From positions 109,711 to 173,710 of the forward strand of contig BEXV01000033.1 of NCBI GenBank assembly GCA_003118195.1: a DNA stretch of 64,000 bases, in the 5' to 3' direction. Positions 34,546 to 48,375 of this stretch are shown here, in pieces. The translations under genes were made by a program, and so were the position numbers. How positions within the stretch are numbered: the stretch's first letter is position 1; each line of letters starts with the position of its first letter. The notes under the pieces were generated by a model, which saw only the letters and a program-made list of their open reading frames with translations, had not been told where the DNA came from and ran no database searches. The stretch is from Hemicentrotus pulcherrimus (Eukaryota > Echinodermata > Echinoidea > Camarodonta > Strongylocentrotidae).

Positions 34546-37460
34546 ATGTAATGTAATATGATCAATATTAGAATGAACCATGGCCGGGCACAGCAAGAAG
34601 TCAAAACCATTCAAACTTTCTCACTTTATATTCTCTCCATCTATATTTCTCCCTTTTTCTTTGGATACAATCTTCCCCTTTGAAGCCAAAATTTCTTCTC
34701 ACATACATTTCTCTTCATACTAGGCAAGTTTGTCCACCGTTATTAATGCAATATCGCATTCTCATCTTTCTCGTCGCTTTCACACTTTTAATAACTTCTA
34801 CCGCTTTCCTACTCTCTATAGCAGGAATCTTAGACTTAAAATAGCACTATAAACTATAATGAAGAATGGAACATGTAGAGTGTCCTTAATGATACATGTA
34901 TTCTGGCATGCAGAATGGTAATAGAGACATACCATCACATTGTCTGAATTCGGTCCTGGTAATACTCAACTCTTTTTTTAATGTCAAAATCTGGCTTTCC
35001 TGTATTTAAAATTTGAAAGAAAAAGTCGATTGTTAAGCTTTAGCTCCATGATTAATGTCTGCCACTGTAATTGGTGCAATCATTCTCTGACAACTTATTC
35101 TCTATTGACCTTGCCTATCTGATTGGTGAGACGACTGAGGAGAAAGAGCAAGAGATAGATAAATAATAACAAAGACAAAAACAGACGGAGAAAAGGAAAT
35201 AGTGAGAAAAGAGAGAGAGAGAGAATGAGAGAGAATGAGGTTGATGGAATGAGGGATTATCTCTAGCCTCTTTGTAATAGCCCACATTCCGACAATCGTT
35301 CGTTGTGAGTTTCAGTTCTTTTGATTTCATTCTTTGAAATAATCACTGGTAATTACAAGCTTTAATGCATGAATTTTGGACACAACATTTCACTGCTATG
35401 TGTAATGATAACACAATGAAATGTGACTGAAAATGTGGACAAATGTCTTTGAGGAAAATTCCATCAGCATATATCTACAAAGGTTGTTTCGAAACCTGTA
35501 GTATTGTTCATAAAGTGGTTATTGAAAAACAACATTTTACATGAAGTTACGAATAGACCTGTCTCATCAAAGTTATTTTCTTAATTTGAGAAATTACAGT
35601 AGGTGAACAAATATCTCTCCCTTTTGAATGAAAAAATATCTTGAGCATCACTTCCTAGTCTTTCTATTCACAAGTAAATTGAAGTGTGTCATCACAATCA
35701 AGGTTCAAAGTCTGACAAACTCACATCATATCTTTCTAAGCTTCCTCCCTCAAAGGAAACACTTTTCCATCCAAATTCTGTGTTTGCTCCAATATTTGCA
35801 TACTATAATTAAGTGCTGGATAGAGTTGCTGATGATGAATTGTTTGCTGTTCAAGTCTTCTAGGATTGATTTAAACAAGCTTCGAGCCCAAAGTTCTATC
35901 CAAGCGTGTATCATACTCAAAACAATCATGTTCTCAACAGTTTGTTTTCTATTCACAATGACAATCATAACTAATGTAATACAAAGAAAGCTTTTAACAG
36001 CTAGAATACCTGATTTCAGGACAAGATTTATCTTACAAAGAGGGCCACCTTGCAATAAGCAAGCATCATGAATGTTTAAGCGACTTAATCTCACTAGCAA
36101 GCAAGCAATCACATTGGATAGCAATCATTGTCTGATCAGACGAGAGTTATTCCATAAAGAATATTCTCTACTTGTATGACGAAGGGCATTGACATTGAGT
36201 CTAACTAAGCGTTCCAGCATACCTGGACCTATAATGGAAAGAAAATGAAGTGTCTTCAATTTGATTCCTAGCAGTATTGGACAGGATAGGCAGGCCATGA
36301 ATGGCCCTCATCAAGGCGTCATAATAAGCAGCAGCATCATACGCAGCATCATACCATAGGTGGTGGTAGGTCTATGATCATACCCAGGCAGCATGGCAAT
36401 CGCTTGGCTTAATGATGAAACAAATGGTTTAATTCAGAGGGACAGGTTCTGGCAAAGCTATCCCACGCGTTTTGATGCCTCATAATATTTGGGTAATTAC
36501 CAGGAGACTATCAATCTGAATTCGGATGGATGGAGCTGTTTTATCTTTCATTGGTATTCCTGTCAATTCAATAATCCTTGATTGCAAGGTGGTAGTTGAC
36601 CTTGGTCTTAAGGTTTAACCCCATCTCTACGGATATGAACAATTACTGACTAGATTTATTCTGCTTCCTTCTTCTACAATAATTGTACAGGTCACATTGT
36701 GGAGTGGTCACTTGAAATGTAATAAATTCATTCTTAGAAAGGGAAGAAGGAATCAAGATTGATTATTTTTTATTATGATTTCTCATTCAAGATCTGAAGA
36801 TGTTTTAAGAGATAATTCACACCTTACTCTCATCTTGAGAAGTGATACAAGAAGCAGTCATGTGATCACCCATGTGACCGGTCGAGCCAAGAACCAAGCA
36901 TGAAAACAGAATTAAGAACACAATCTAAGTAATAATTGGCTTTGGTAATAAGAGTTCTGTCATGGGAAATTGTGCAGAACTCCAAATGCCAACTTTAAGA
37001 ATAATTGAAAATGACTCATAATTCAGCTCTGGTCATTAACTGTAATCTCACTGATTGCCCATTGCTTTTATTCCACTAACTGAGTAGAAAAAGAGATAGA
37101 TTCATTTTTTGCATTCACTATCATATCTTTGCTTAATCACATTTCTGAATTGATGGATAATGAAAGTACATAAGCACCATAGAATTAGCCTTTATTTAAG
37201 CGCGCTTCTTCATGATACTATACGACAGAAGTTGATTATAACCCACGCTTCTTCAGACAAGGGTTTTGTGTTGAAGAAGGAAATGAAGATACTAATCAGT
37301 GGCCAGGGCACTGTGCGTTGGCCAATTAAAGCAATACCAATATGAATAGAAATCTGTCTTAATTTCCAGCCAAGATTGCCTTTCATATCCTCTGCTTCCC
37401 CCTCATCTCCTGCAACAAAAGAAGTCTCGTAGGATACCAGAAGAAAAGAGGAGAAGCTAG
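34546..37460. other. Non-coding sequence
   Basis: No gene, RNA or transposon is recognised. The 147- and 124-codon frames at 35628-36071 (+) and 35750-36124 (-) overlap each other on opposite strands and have the Leu/Ile/Phe-rich composition of AT-rich chance frames. Confidence 0.5.
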
Positions 37461-37466
37461 CGACCA

Positions 37467-37720
37467 CGGTGGTGACGGTGGTGGTGGTGGTGGTGGTCGG
37501 CGCTGGGTGGGGGTTAGCGCTAATTGCGCTGTACCTTGAGTAGCAGACTCCCGCATAATTACTCCATTACCGAGACCACGGCCTCCTTCTTCTTCTTCTT
37601 CCTACTACTGCTGCTGCTAAAGTCAAGATTGTATGCTCTGGACTAATGGATTTCTATTCAGACCATTCAAACGGCCGGCTGTCCCAGCCAACTCATTTTC
37701 ATTAATGAGTTTTCTGACAC
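37467..37720. promoter_or_regulatory. (GGT)n repeat followed by candidate regulatory block
   Basis: A short GGT repeat (37467-37498) precedes a GC-richer segment. It contains the near-palindrome TTAGCGCTAATTGCGCTGTA, GCATAATTACTCCATTACC and TTTTCATTAATGAGTTTTC, with several TAATTA/CATTAATG homeodomain-type cores. Its composition differs from both flanks. Regulatory function is inferred only. Confidence 0.25.
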
Positions 37721-40700
37721 AAGAAAAGAGAGGTAACAAAAGGAGCAGAGGTAACAAGATACCAACAACATGAGCAGAACAAAGACAGACCATACCCGTC
37801 ACCGTTCTTCAATCCTAGCAATCTTTCTTTTTTACCTTTCTCTGCCACAATAATACAAACTCAAATACAGATAATTACCATTTCTTTAGAATTAGCTTTT
37901 CTTCCAGGCTCCATTCTCATTTTATCTGACATGCTCTCTCCCTCTCCTCTTCTCTTCCTTTCTTACTCTGTTTTTCCCCCTTCCTTCTTCTCTCTCCTGT
38001 TCTGCATTTCTTTATATGACTCCTATTGTTAAACTCTATCCAAATTAAGAGGGGAAAAAACCAGCTGGGGCTTGGCCTTTCAAAAAAGAGAGAATATGAA
38101 TGAAGTCCAGACACACAGCTTACCTTGCCTCACTACTACTATTTACTAAACAACAAAGCTTGTTACTAGAAATCCAAATAGCACAAGATCATCATGTAAA
38201 TGAAGACCAATTAAAAAGCAAAGATAGCTGTACTGCTTGAGGGGAAATATAACACTATTTCAGATGATTTCAAGGTCTGTTTTACTCCTCTATTTCTTCT
38301 TATGTCCTGTCCATAGCAGCTCCTACTATCATTCGTTAGCATGGATAGTAGAGGGTGATTAGTTTGTTTCTTGTATCCTTCTTCAAATCAAGGTTTAATA
38401 TGAAACAATGACAAGGCAGTCTAATTAAGCCCTGCTTCAATCACCTGAGTCTCATCCTGAGTTTCCTTGTTAACCATCTAATCAAGGATATCACCAAGGA
38501 CAGACAGACAGACAGACAGACATACAGAGCAGGCAAGCAAGCTGAGCCATTCATTCTCTCCTGCCTACAGCTAGTACAATCAATTCTTAAATAAATCTTT
38601 TCATTTCACAATGTTGAAGTGCTTTCTCTCCTCTCTTTTATTTTCCCTTATTATTTGAATGCAAGAAACTTTCTAACCCCCTCTCTCTCTCTCTCTCTCT
38701 CTCTGCTTAATTATATAAAAACAACTCTTGAAATAGATAAATTCTGACTCTTAAGTTACAGGTTAGCTATATAAATGTATATATGTGTATGTATGTCATA
38801 TTTGACATATTTGTAAACAAATTGAGTAAGCTTCTTCAAAATAAAGAATAAACACATTTTGTTTGATTTGTGAATCGTACATGATCGATTGAATCATATA
38901 AAATATGATATATATACTACAAAAATGAACCTAACTTTTACTTTGGGACATTTTTACACTAAACAGGCATTATATAGAAATGAAATCTCCAGATAATTGA
39001 TCAACCACATAATGTAGTAGAATCACAGTTTTTTTTTTGAATGACACTCACCCATCTTCATCACTCTTTGTAAAGCTTCTTCAGATCCAAAGTGAAAGAA
39101 TCTCTCACACAAAAAAGTAAACACACAAGATGGTGAAAAGATGATGGTGAAAAGATGATAGCTAGTATAGATAGATAGCCTGGTCTGGACACCACTCAAA
39201 GGAACAGCTCACAAGAAATGTTTACATACCAAGACGAGAAAGAGAGAGAGCTGCACAACCTCTGGTCAGCTAGCATGCATCCGATGAATCGAGCAAGATG
39301 TGAGTAAACACTGAAATACCCTCTACGCATGCAAGAAATTAATTATTTCTAATTATGAAATCGAGTGTAGGAAAGGGAGAGGAAGCACTGCATGGATAGA
39401 AACGCAACGAAACCCACTGAGTCAACCGTTGTAAGAAAGTGAAGTCCCACAGGCAAATTGCAAAGCTTTTTTAATTATGTGATCTGCAGTTTTATACTGT
39501 TCTGCCACTAATTGCAGTGAGTGAAGGTGAGAGAAGGAGAGTGGGGGAGAGAGAATGAGAGCATATGTGTTTGTGCATATGGTGGTGAATATATGTGAAT
39601 TTTGAAGTGTCGTGTGTAGAAAAGTAATTAAAATTTGCCTGTACACCGTTTGAAAGTAATTGATTTAGGGCATGTGGCGTGGTTGGCAAGTAGATATATT
39701 TATCCAACTCTAATCAATCATTGTGAATGCCGAGTGCACAAAAACAGAAATGTATGTTAATTAAATATTCAAGGGGAAAGTAAAGGTAGGCATTGATTAG
39801 GGCTTTAGGAAAGCCAATAATAATATCCAGCAAAGCCATGAACAAAGGCACATCAGCTCAGAACACATCAGCCTGTGTTTATACCATCCACACAGTGCAG
39901 AATAGGCTCTACTTCCGGACAGGCAGACGTCATTAAGTTGGTTTTTAATTACTCCTGCAGCAGCTCATCAACGATGTACAACTCAGCACCCTAGTCACAA
40001 ACTGTGTAATAATTATGTGTGAAATCATATATACTATGACCAATGCTAAAATGGATCAAACGTACACACATTAATAAAAATAGGTGGAGTTTACATACAT
40101 CTATGTTGCTTCATATTATTGACACTCTGCACTAATAGTACATATTTGTCTCAAAATCGTTTTTGTTGTTAACAGAAATAGGGCAATGCAAATCATAATG
40201 GGGACAATATAAAAAAATTGACTTTTATTTAAATGCCATGGGCATTTTGTTAATTCCAAAGTAGTACAATTTAGTCAATCGCTCTTATTTCGTACAAGAC
40301 AAGATATTGTAGGCCTACTAAAATAAATTTAAAAAAGAAAGAGGGGAACAAGAAAGAGATGTTAAGAATGAGTTACACCAATCCATTGAAAAAAAAATTA
40401 CAACACTCGGTCAGTAAAATAAGAGAAGGGGTTACAAACATTGAACCAGTTTGAACTAAGACAAGATCACAAGGGACTGGTCACACAATGGACTGTAAAT
40501 AAAGACTATCAACTGACTGGACAAAGAAGGTCTGTAAAGAATGACCTCATTAAAACCCATCTTTGACCTACTTTCTTACAACTAGCAGTATCAGACTGCC
40601 AGTAGAATTTCATTTTGCTGGAGAACAACTAAACAACACCAAATAAAATAGAATAAAATTGTATGAAGATCAAAGGGTTGATTTCAAATCTAGACCACCT

Positions 40701-41013
40701 GCTTGAGTTTAATTAATGTAAATGTTTCATGCACCTACTGCCTGTTATTAAACCTATAAGGGCTTAGGTTAAGTTTATAATCTTGAATTTTGTGATTAAA
40801 ACCTCCACCAAACTCTACTGATACAATAACAATTTTAACCTCAATCTAGGGCAAAATTACTAGGCTACACCCACATTATGAAATCCCACTTCAACTTGGA
40901 ATTAAATAAATAGATTTCACTGGATGTTTATACCTCTCTGCTACAGTGCGAGGAACAAGCTAAGATGGAACATTAAAGATTCTGATTTTAATTGAAGCCT
41001 AACCATCCTCAAA
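37721..41013. other. Non-coding sequence
   Basis: AT-rich sequence without a recognisable gene. A good - strand donor context (GATGG|GTGAGTG) occurs at about 39052-39047, but its acceptor side is weak, so no exon is called. Confidence 0.5.
38499..38522 (+). repeat. (GACA)n microsatellite
   Basis: Six tandem GACA units. A (CT)n run of about 25 bases follows at 38680-38704. Confidence 0.95.
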
Positions 41014-41358
41014 AGACCTGTTTCCATCAAACCCAAGTTGCAAAATAACCCGCTATTTTATTTAGCCTGATCTCAAATTAACCCGCTATTTTATTTAGCC
41101 TGATCTCAAAATAACCAGCTATTTTACGTCCTCATTAGCCCGCAGGTGCAATTAGCAGGCTAATTGGTTGAGAAATATCCAGAGAAATCTTGGTCTTGTT
41201 TAAAAAATAGCCTAAATAGCAGGCTAATTTGCGCCCGCCCGTGCCAGTTTGTGATGAGCATATCGATCTGGAGAAGTCGCAATTTCGAGCTTCGGGAAAA
41301 TATCCTGTATCTGAAACTAGCAGGTTATTTTGTAACTTTGGTCTTATGAAACAGACCT
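41014..41358. mobile_element. 345-bp inverted-repeat element (MITE) with internal tandem duplication
   Basis: The ends are inverted copies of about 40 bp. The left end begins AGACCTGTTTCCATCAAACC and continues AAGTTGCAAAATAACCCGCT. The right end reads AGCAGGTTATTTTGTAACTT and then GGTCTTATGAAACAGACCT, about 80% complementary. Just inside the left end a unit of about 33 bp with core CCCGCTATTTTATTTAGCCT is duplicated in tandem, and part of a third copy follows. The interior carries further inverted pieces (TTAGCAGGCTAATT, AATAGCAGGCTAATTT). There is no coding capacity and the superfamily is not assigned. Confidence 0.75.
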
Positions 41359-44103
41359 AAATGGAAGCTTCTTCTGAATTTTCTCCTTCTTCTGGATATC
41401 ACCCAGGTGGATGATGATACACCATACCTTCAACAATGCCAGAAACACACTATCAGTATTCTGCATGATGGAGAGTGTCTCTAGCACTTGTTCACAAACA
41501 CTCTTGGTCGCGTACTAAGGTGTATTACATGGGCGACTGCCCCAATTAATGGCCGTACATCTTGTAATTACATTAACAGCAACCATTAACTCACTACCAA
41601 GGACAAGATAATGCAGATGAGAAGATTGAAGAAACCTGCCAGGATAAGACTTACTTGATGTAACTATCCAATCTACCTGCTTGTTTATTTCCACTACGTA
41701 CGACCTTGTGCTGTCTCACAAAAGAGTCAGAACACTTTATTATCTCAAAAACGGTTTTCATATTTATTTCAGTGAACAAGACACTTATTCTCTAAAATTG
41801 TCATGTTCTTTGATTTTATTCACAGAATGTTTTCTTATCTCATACTACATGCAAGTTTCAGAAATAATTATCGGGTATAAACAAATATTATAAGCTAAAA
41901 TAAAGCTATTATTTTGTGCCTGGTTACGTATACTAAATGTATGAATCCAATAACAATGCTGGAAGTGATATTCACACAGAAACAAGAATCTAATCAAGTA
42001 GTAAGATGCCACGTCCAGTAACATTTTGAATTTCTTGATGTAATTAAAATTCAAAGTGGTTGTTTATAGAAGGTTAGACCGTGAAGGGAGCTGTCACTGA
42101 TCTAACATTGTGTTCTGAATTGAAGTCCTGATAACTCAGCTTTGTTAGCTACTTCCTTCAGCAAACTTCTTGCCTCATTTTTATTTGTGCTCCACCATAG
42201 AGACCACGATGACCTCATCGGGACACAAGAAAACCATTATAGCCTGGGCAAAGAGACAGGTAGCAGCATACCGCATAAAAAGCAAATAAAAGACATCTGA
42301 CATGCTAGTCACATACAGGAACTTGAGTAGGTGGGACTAACGCTATGCAAATACTGTCAAATTGACCATGGCACAAACACGTTGCTGAGCGTCAATCCAG
42401 TCACTTATACTGCTTCCATCGTTTAGCCTGTCAACATGCGCTGCACACTAATGGAAAACGATTCCAGAAACAAGAGGGTTGAGAAAACCAAGTAAATTAG
42501 GATTCTAACTCGATGGGCACAAGCCGGCTAGCAGCCACCTGAGTGATTTGAATAAATTTGCATTAGTTTCATCCAGTTTCCCTCTAAATCCATTTCTTCT
42601 AGCGAGTATGGCTTCATAATTTGACTACCAGAGCACATCTGGGCATATATCCTAAAGACTATCGTATATCATCAGATATATCATAATAAGGAAAGATCTA
42701 TGTCAAGTGAAGCTTTCTCACAGTATACCAAATGAAGAGAGATAATAACCCTAATCCAAAGTTGAACTTGTACCCTTTACCTCCTTAGACCTAGATTCCA
42801 AAGCATGAAACATGACAAAGCAGACATTATCCATTATTATCTCCCTATAATTGACCCTTTTCCAGACAATCTAAATTTAAAATTAAACCAACCATAGGGA
42901 GAAGAGTGGAGACTTTTCTTTATTATGTGTATCAACAGTTTTCATTTCAAATGTCAAAACCCCTGCCCTCTGTGTCCTCACCCAAATGAGCAGAGATCCT
43001 CTTTCTTGTAAAAACTGTGTGTTCATGTCATGCTTCAATGTCGTTTCTAATCTCATTTTCTATGACTTCATCACACTCACAATGTAGAAATACTTGTGGA
43101 GATGTTCAAATTGTTGAAAAAATACCCCTAGATACAGACAAACATGTGAATTTTTTGTTCAATTTGTCTATATTATTTACAATTAAATCTATATTTCTGA
43201 AGCTGATGTGATCTCCATATTCTTGATTACAGGAATCCAGGTTATCAAGGAAACACATCTTATCATGCTGATTCTGATGCTTGTGTGAACTTGATCAAAG
43301 ATGAGCATCTTCATGTCTCTCATGACAAAGCCTCCAAGGCTAGGCCTGTCTGCCAAGACACAACCAAAAGACATGGACAATACACTGCAGGAAATAGCAC
43401 CAGGTTTGAACTCCCTAGGTGGGTCCTAGCCTCATCATCATCATCATCACATCATCATCGTCATCCTCCTCATCATCAGTGTCATTATGATGGAAATTTG
43501 TCTGTCTGTCTGTCTAATGTTAGCTATCTATCTATCCAGCCAAGATGGAATCATGTTACCCCTTCTATCCCGTCACAGGCCCCCTTCTCACTTCCCTTCC
43601 CCCTGCAATGAGAATCAACCCCTGTTTCCTGACCTCAAGGTTCCCCCATCAGCCCTCCCTTGATCTTCTTCTCTTCTCACAACTCAACTCTCAAAACACA
43701 AAGCTAATCATAAAGAATTGTCTTTGGTTTAAACAAACATCGCATCATCCCAGACCCGTGAATTTCCGCCCCGCTTAAATTGCTGATTCTCATTTCATCA
43801 CAAACTTTTTGCCGACGTCATTTGTCCTCCTGTATCATCTGGAAATATGTCATCTCAGAAAGGTAAAGAATAGAGTGGCCCGGCCTAAAGAGGATTCACT
43901 TCAAAGTTAGTCAATGTCTGTGATCTATTGATCAAGTTTGTTGTGAAATGAAGAGGAATGAGTGTACCATTTGGGCAGGAAAGAAGGCAACAAATCAAAT
44001 AATGAAATCAAAAACTGATCTTAATGAAAAGAAATGTGAAGCAGGTGTGGACTTAATCCCCTTCCTCTTGTCTGTCAGGGCTACTTTACAATTATCCTCT
44101 AAC

Positions 44104-44137
<34 letters not shown>

Positions 44138-45099
44138 CAAACAGTCCCACAGCCTGGTGTCAAGCTGACCATAGAGGGAGTGAATAAATATCACCTTTTT
44201 TGTCTTTTTCTCTAACCTATCTCAGATCTTTCAGGGATAATTTTATCATGTGTTGAAATAATATGCTTTATCATACTCTTAAACTGTTACGGTAGGACAA
44301 TGCAAACATGGTCTTACCATGGAGATAAAAGAATCTCCATGGTCTTACTGACAATTTAGTATTCCTCTTAATGATCAAAATCGAAGGGAAAAAAAGGTTG
44401 TCCTTAGAATTAAGATAGACAAATTATTCTCTTTGAACTGACATTTTTTTTTTCATTTTCCAGTCTATCTATAAGGGATCATTAAGCTTGAAGAGGGTTT
44501 GTTAGAATATTGATAAATATGAGAAAGGTTAGTTTCCCTCTGATGAATTTATTAAGTATTACCAAGCAACATAGGGTTTGATTCACGAATGAAAATTCAG
44601 TTTTCTTTTATCTTGAATGCCACAAAAAAACCCTGTAAAAATCATGATATTGTCATACAATGGACTGATATATCTAAATAGATCAAATAAGTTTGAATGC
44701 AGTATTTACTGACATCATAGACAGACCAATGTGAAAGAGAAAAGAGAGCGAGAGATAAATGATGAGAAGATACGCATGACTAGAAAAAAGAGAAATTCTC
44801 TGACAAGCTGGTTGGTCTGAGAGCCAGCATGTGTTCAGTCTGTGAAGTAAGATAGAGGGTGACAAGTGAATAATCTTATTAGTACAAGAGACCATGACAT
44901 GCACGATGGATGGAAGCAAAATTCCACTTTCCTTGTGAATAATCAAGAAAATTCACTTAGCATAATCATGAAATCATACGCATTTTTGCACCCAATGTCT
45001 TTTCCCTCTCCATGTTTGGTCATCTTTTATTTCCCTTGCTTCTTCTCCATCATCCTGAGTGTTCTACTGATGAGATTTGAAACGAGGAGGAAGAGAGAA

Positions 45100-45131
<32 letters not shown>

Positions 45132-47265
45132 TGGAGGCTAGTTCTCAACCTGAGCAATTATTCAATTAACAGAGGAGGGGCTGAGCGTATAAGATGAATA
45201 CGAGTCGCAGCGATTCGTTACTTGGTTGATTAAATCGCCTATGGGTATGCACCACACTCATCTTCATTTCCTAGCACCGTTCCCCCTGGGCTGCAGCTCT
45301 AATTATAATGCATAACATACTTCATGTTGTTCCTCTAGACTTAAGTTTCAAAGAAGAAATTCAACTTCGTTAGTCGATAATTGAAAAACTCTACTTGAGA
45401 GGGTTGTTCTCCTCCTATCCCATGCTTGCCTCCATATAATGTTATATATTTCGATGATGAGATAATGATTTTCATAATAACTTAGCTTTTATCTCCAAAA
45501 GTATAAGTATTGTGCTCATTTAATGCATGATGTAGTTTTAATGAAGACGAATAATGACAGGCTTAATGTTATATTTCTTTACTAGAACTTGACCTTACAC
45601 TAAAGTCCCATTATCACTCATTACCATGCCCTACCATAACAACTGGCTTGACAAATGACGAATGACATAAAGGAATAATCTTCTATTAGTAAGAACAGCA
45701 CTGCCCCAGTAAATCACCCAGGCGCAGATTAGCATTTCTGATGTATTTAATAATGCATGTTTTCAATAAATGTGCATCTTCATTACACTGCGGTCCAACA
45801 GCTTTAATGTGTTCCGTACGTTGAACTCCAACAAAAGTAGTTCAGGCTTTTTCATAATTCAGATATTTTCCTGATTTTGAGCTTTCTTCGGCTTGAAGAA
45901 AATGCTTTTCTTGTGATTTCCAGATCAATTATGTTGTCTGGGAAAGGAAGTCAATAATTATACAAAATATTAACTGATAACAATGACATGTAAGTGAATA
46001 CTCCAGTCAAATCTTAGCTGCAATCCCAGGACAAAATCATTTTAGAGATATATCATTTTGGGTATTCATTTATTGGCTTGATAACTTGATAGTTGTGGTG
46101 TAGAAGAAAAGAAATTTGAGGTAGATGAGACAGAGGAGGATATGAACCCTCTAACTAGGTGCTATCTAGAAGTCATATGAGGACACTGTATCTCCAATGG
46201 CCATTACTTTAGCCTGATCAATAATTCAACAATTTCATTACCTGTCCTATCCCCATGCCCATCTTCCTTCCTTCTAAACCTCTTGATTAGGCAACGCAAA
46301 CAAATCCTTCAAATTACCTCATCACAAACTAACGACAAGACGCCCCAATCCCTCAGGGATTTCAAAACAATCATGGCTTCAAATATCACCCAGGAAAAAG
46401 ATATTGCAGAAATTATAATTACAAGCGTTGGTAGATTGGTGCATTGCAACTAATTCTAATTAGATAACACCTTCTGATTGAGAAAGAGAGAGGGAGGGAG
46501 GGTTAAGCAATGCTAATTCTACATTGTTCATTTGAGATTCATCAAATGTGTATTGTCAGGGGATTATAAATAGCAATCACAAATTAAATGTCAACACATC
46601 CAGGCTCCGTGAAATATTAAGAATAATAATGGAAAAAACAGCTTGTGTATTTCATAGTAGCTCTGATATGAGAGGGGTAGGATGAGGGTCGACTATACAC
46701 TATTATCAATTACCACACATAACAAACCACTGCCTAAATTCTTATGATTTGGAATGATGTTATTGACAGAAAAATATGTTGCATTATACAAGTCGAACAC
46801 ATTGTATAGTAAAAATCAAAGTTTATGAACTTTTAATTTTTATGTTGATCGAGTTCAGATGGTAAGCAAACATATTTTAAAACGGCTGTCAAAATCTTCA
46901 CTTTTCTCATTTCCTAATATCCCCCAAAATGAAGAAACTTCAACATTTATAAATAATGAAGTTTTGATCTCAAATAGTAAAAATTTGAGACAGTAACGAT
47001 TGTTGATTCAAAGCTATGATTTCCTTATGAAATATTGCAGAAAGACTACAATTACTAACAAAACATGTGGATGCTAGGATTGAATAATGAAAATAGAATG
47101 CTTTGCTTGATTTGTCCTGCTACCTATGCTATCACCTGAATTCGTGTTTTCACACCCCTGCTCTGTCTACTCTAGGTAAATCCCACATGACACTGGTCAA
47201 TACCTCCTGACCCCACCCTCATTTACATGTCATACCCCCACCTTCCTTCACCCCCCCCCTTCCTT
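41359..47265. other. Non-coding sequence with simple repeats
   Basis: No gene is recognised. It includes a TCATCA repeat (43432-43478), (GA)n at 44104-44138 and (GA)n at 45084-45132. The open frames here are short and partly made of these repeats. Confidence 0.5.
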
Positions 47266-47269
47266 ACAA

Positions 47270-47470
47270 CAACATGAGTGCATGCAGCGATTAATTTCAC
47301 GCTTGTCACTTGCGCATCGTCCTAACACCACTTTAGTTGATTAACTGCTTCATATAAACACAGCGTCATCATCTGCATAATTAACTTACGAATTTGAACT
47401 AGGCGACGGGTGCTTCATCAGACGCTTGAATTAGAAAGGAAATTATTTCTCTGCATAGATTTGCATTCCT
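47270..47470. promoter_or_regulatory. Candidate enhancer with POU/octamer and homeodomain sites
   Basis: Contains CTGCATAATTAAC (47373-47385, POU/homeodomain composite type), an exact octamer ATTTGCAT (47459-47466), GCGATTAATTTC and GTTGATTAACTG, all within 200 bases of relatively GC-balanced sequence. A spacer-like C run and microsatellite-poor flanks surround it. Binding and enhancer activity are inferred from motif density. Confidence 0.3.
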
Positions 47471-48114
47471 TGCTCAGCTGTGTATGAATGCATGCATGCC
47501 TATGTGTGTGCAGTTCACAATATTAATGACCGATTCTCCTTTTGTAAACCGAAATTCATTTTTATGACAGCAAATTTGTTTCCTGCATTCTAACCATGCT
47601 ATCAATGCCCTATGAAATATATATTTCTGATATTTTAGGCATGTCAAAAATAACATGTATAATTTTTACAAAGTGAATATGGTAGTTTTAACAAATTGAT
47701 GTAATTGAAGGTTGACTTATTCATATAATAGAGATGGAGCATATTCTGAATGCTTTATAAATCCTAAATTTCTCAATTAAGGAGCAAAATTTCACACCCA
47801 AATAGATTCTCTTTCAATTTAATAATTAACTTAAAAGCGCATAATATCAAGTTTTTTTTTCTGTAGCTAAATATCATCTTTACTTGCTGAACTTAATAAG
47901 AAGTGAACCTAGAGTGAGTGTATGAAATGAGCAGAATGAGAGCATCTTTTGCCAGACATGAAGATCCAACAAGATTAGATATTGTCCCAAGTCACCCTCT
48001 TTCTCATGCTAGGTGGGAGTGGAAAGGAACATTATCAATATGGCACATTACATGGAGCACACTAATCATATTAGACACTTTAATTCTTCCATCTTAACAT
48101 ACAATGTGCGTCCC

Positions 48115-48375
48115 ATTCAGCCCTGCTTAAGGAATATAAACCAGGGGGGAAATAATTGTCTTGGAGATTAGCAGCTGCCACTGTCTGCTAACGAGTTCCG
48201 TCTAATTAACGCTGATGATGGCTCGAATGTTGCCCTAATGTTTATTGCATTTGGTGAGAAGAAAGGGAGAGAGGTAATTGACAAACATAATGAGGCACAA
48301 ATGTTTCAATGATTGCGATGCATGCTGAATGTAATTGGAATTTTAATAATGAATGCTTCATTATTTAGGGAACTA
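48115..48375. promoter_or_regulatory. Candidate enhancer, TAATTA and E-box cluster
   Basis: Contains an E-box CAGCTG (48172-48177), GTCTAATTAACGCTGATGAT, CCTAATGTTTATTGCATTTG, TAATTGACAAACAT (a forkhead-like core) and GTAATTGGAATTTTAATAAT. The mixture of intact core motifs without microsatellite decay resembles conserved non-coding elements around developmental regulators. Confidence 0.28.

Noticed and set aside
35628..36124. 147- and 124-codon frames on opposite strands
   Set aside because: They overlap each other on opposite strands, have AT-rich chance composition and no domains.
38124..38240. Possible - strand exon with donor GGCAAG|GTAAGC
   Set aside because: Donor is good but several weak alternative acceptors exist upstream, so the exon boundaries cannot be defended.
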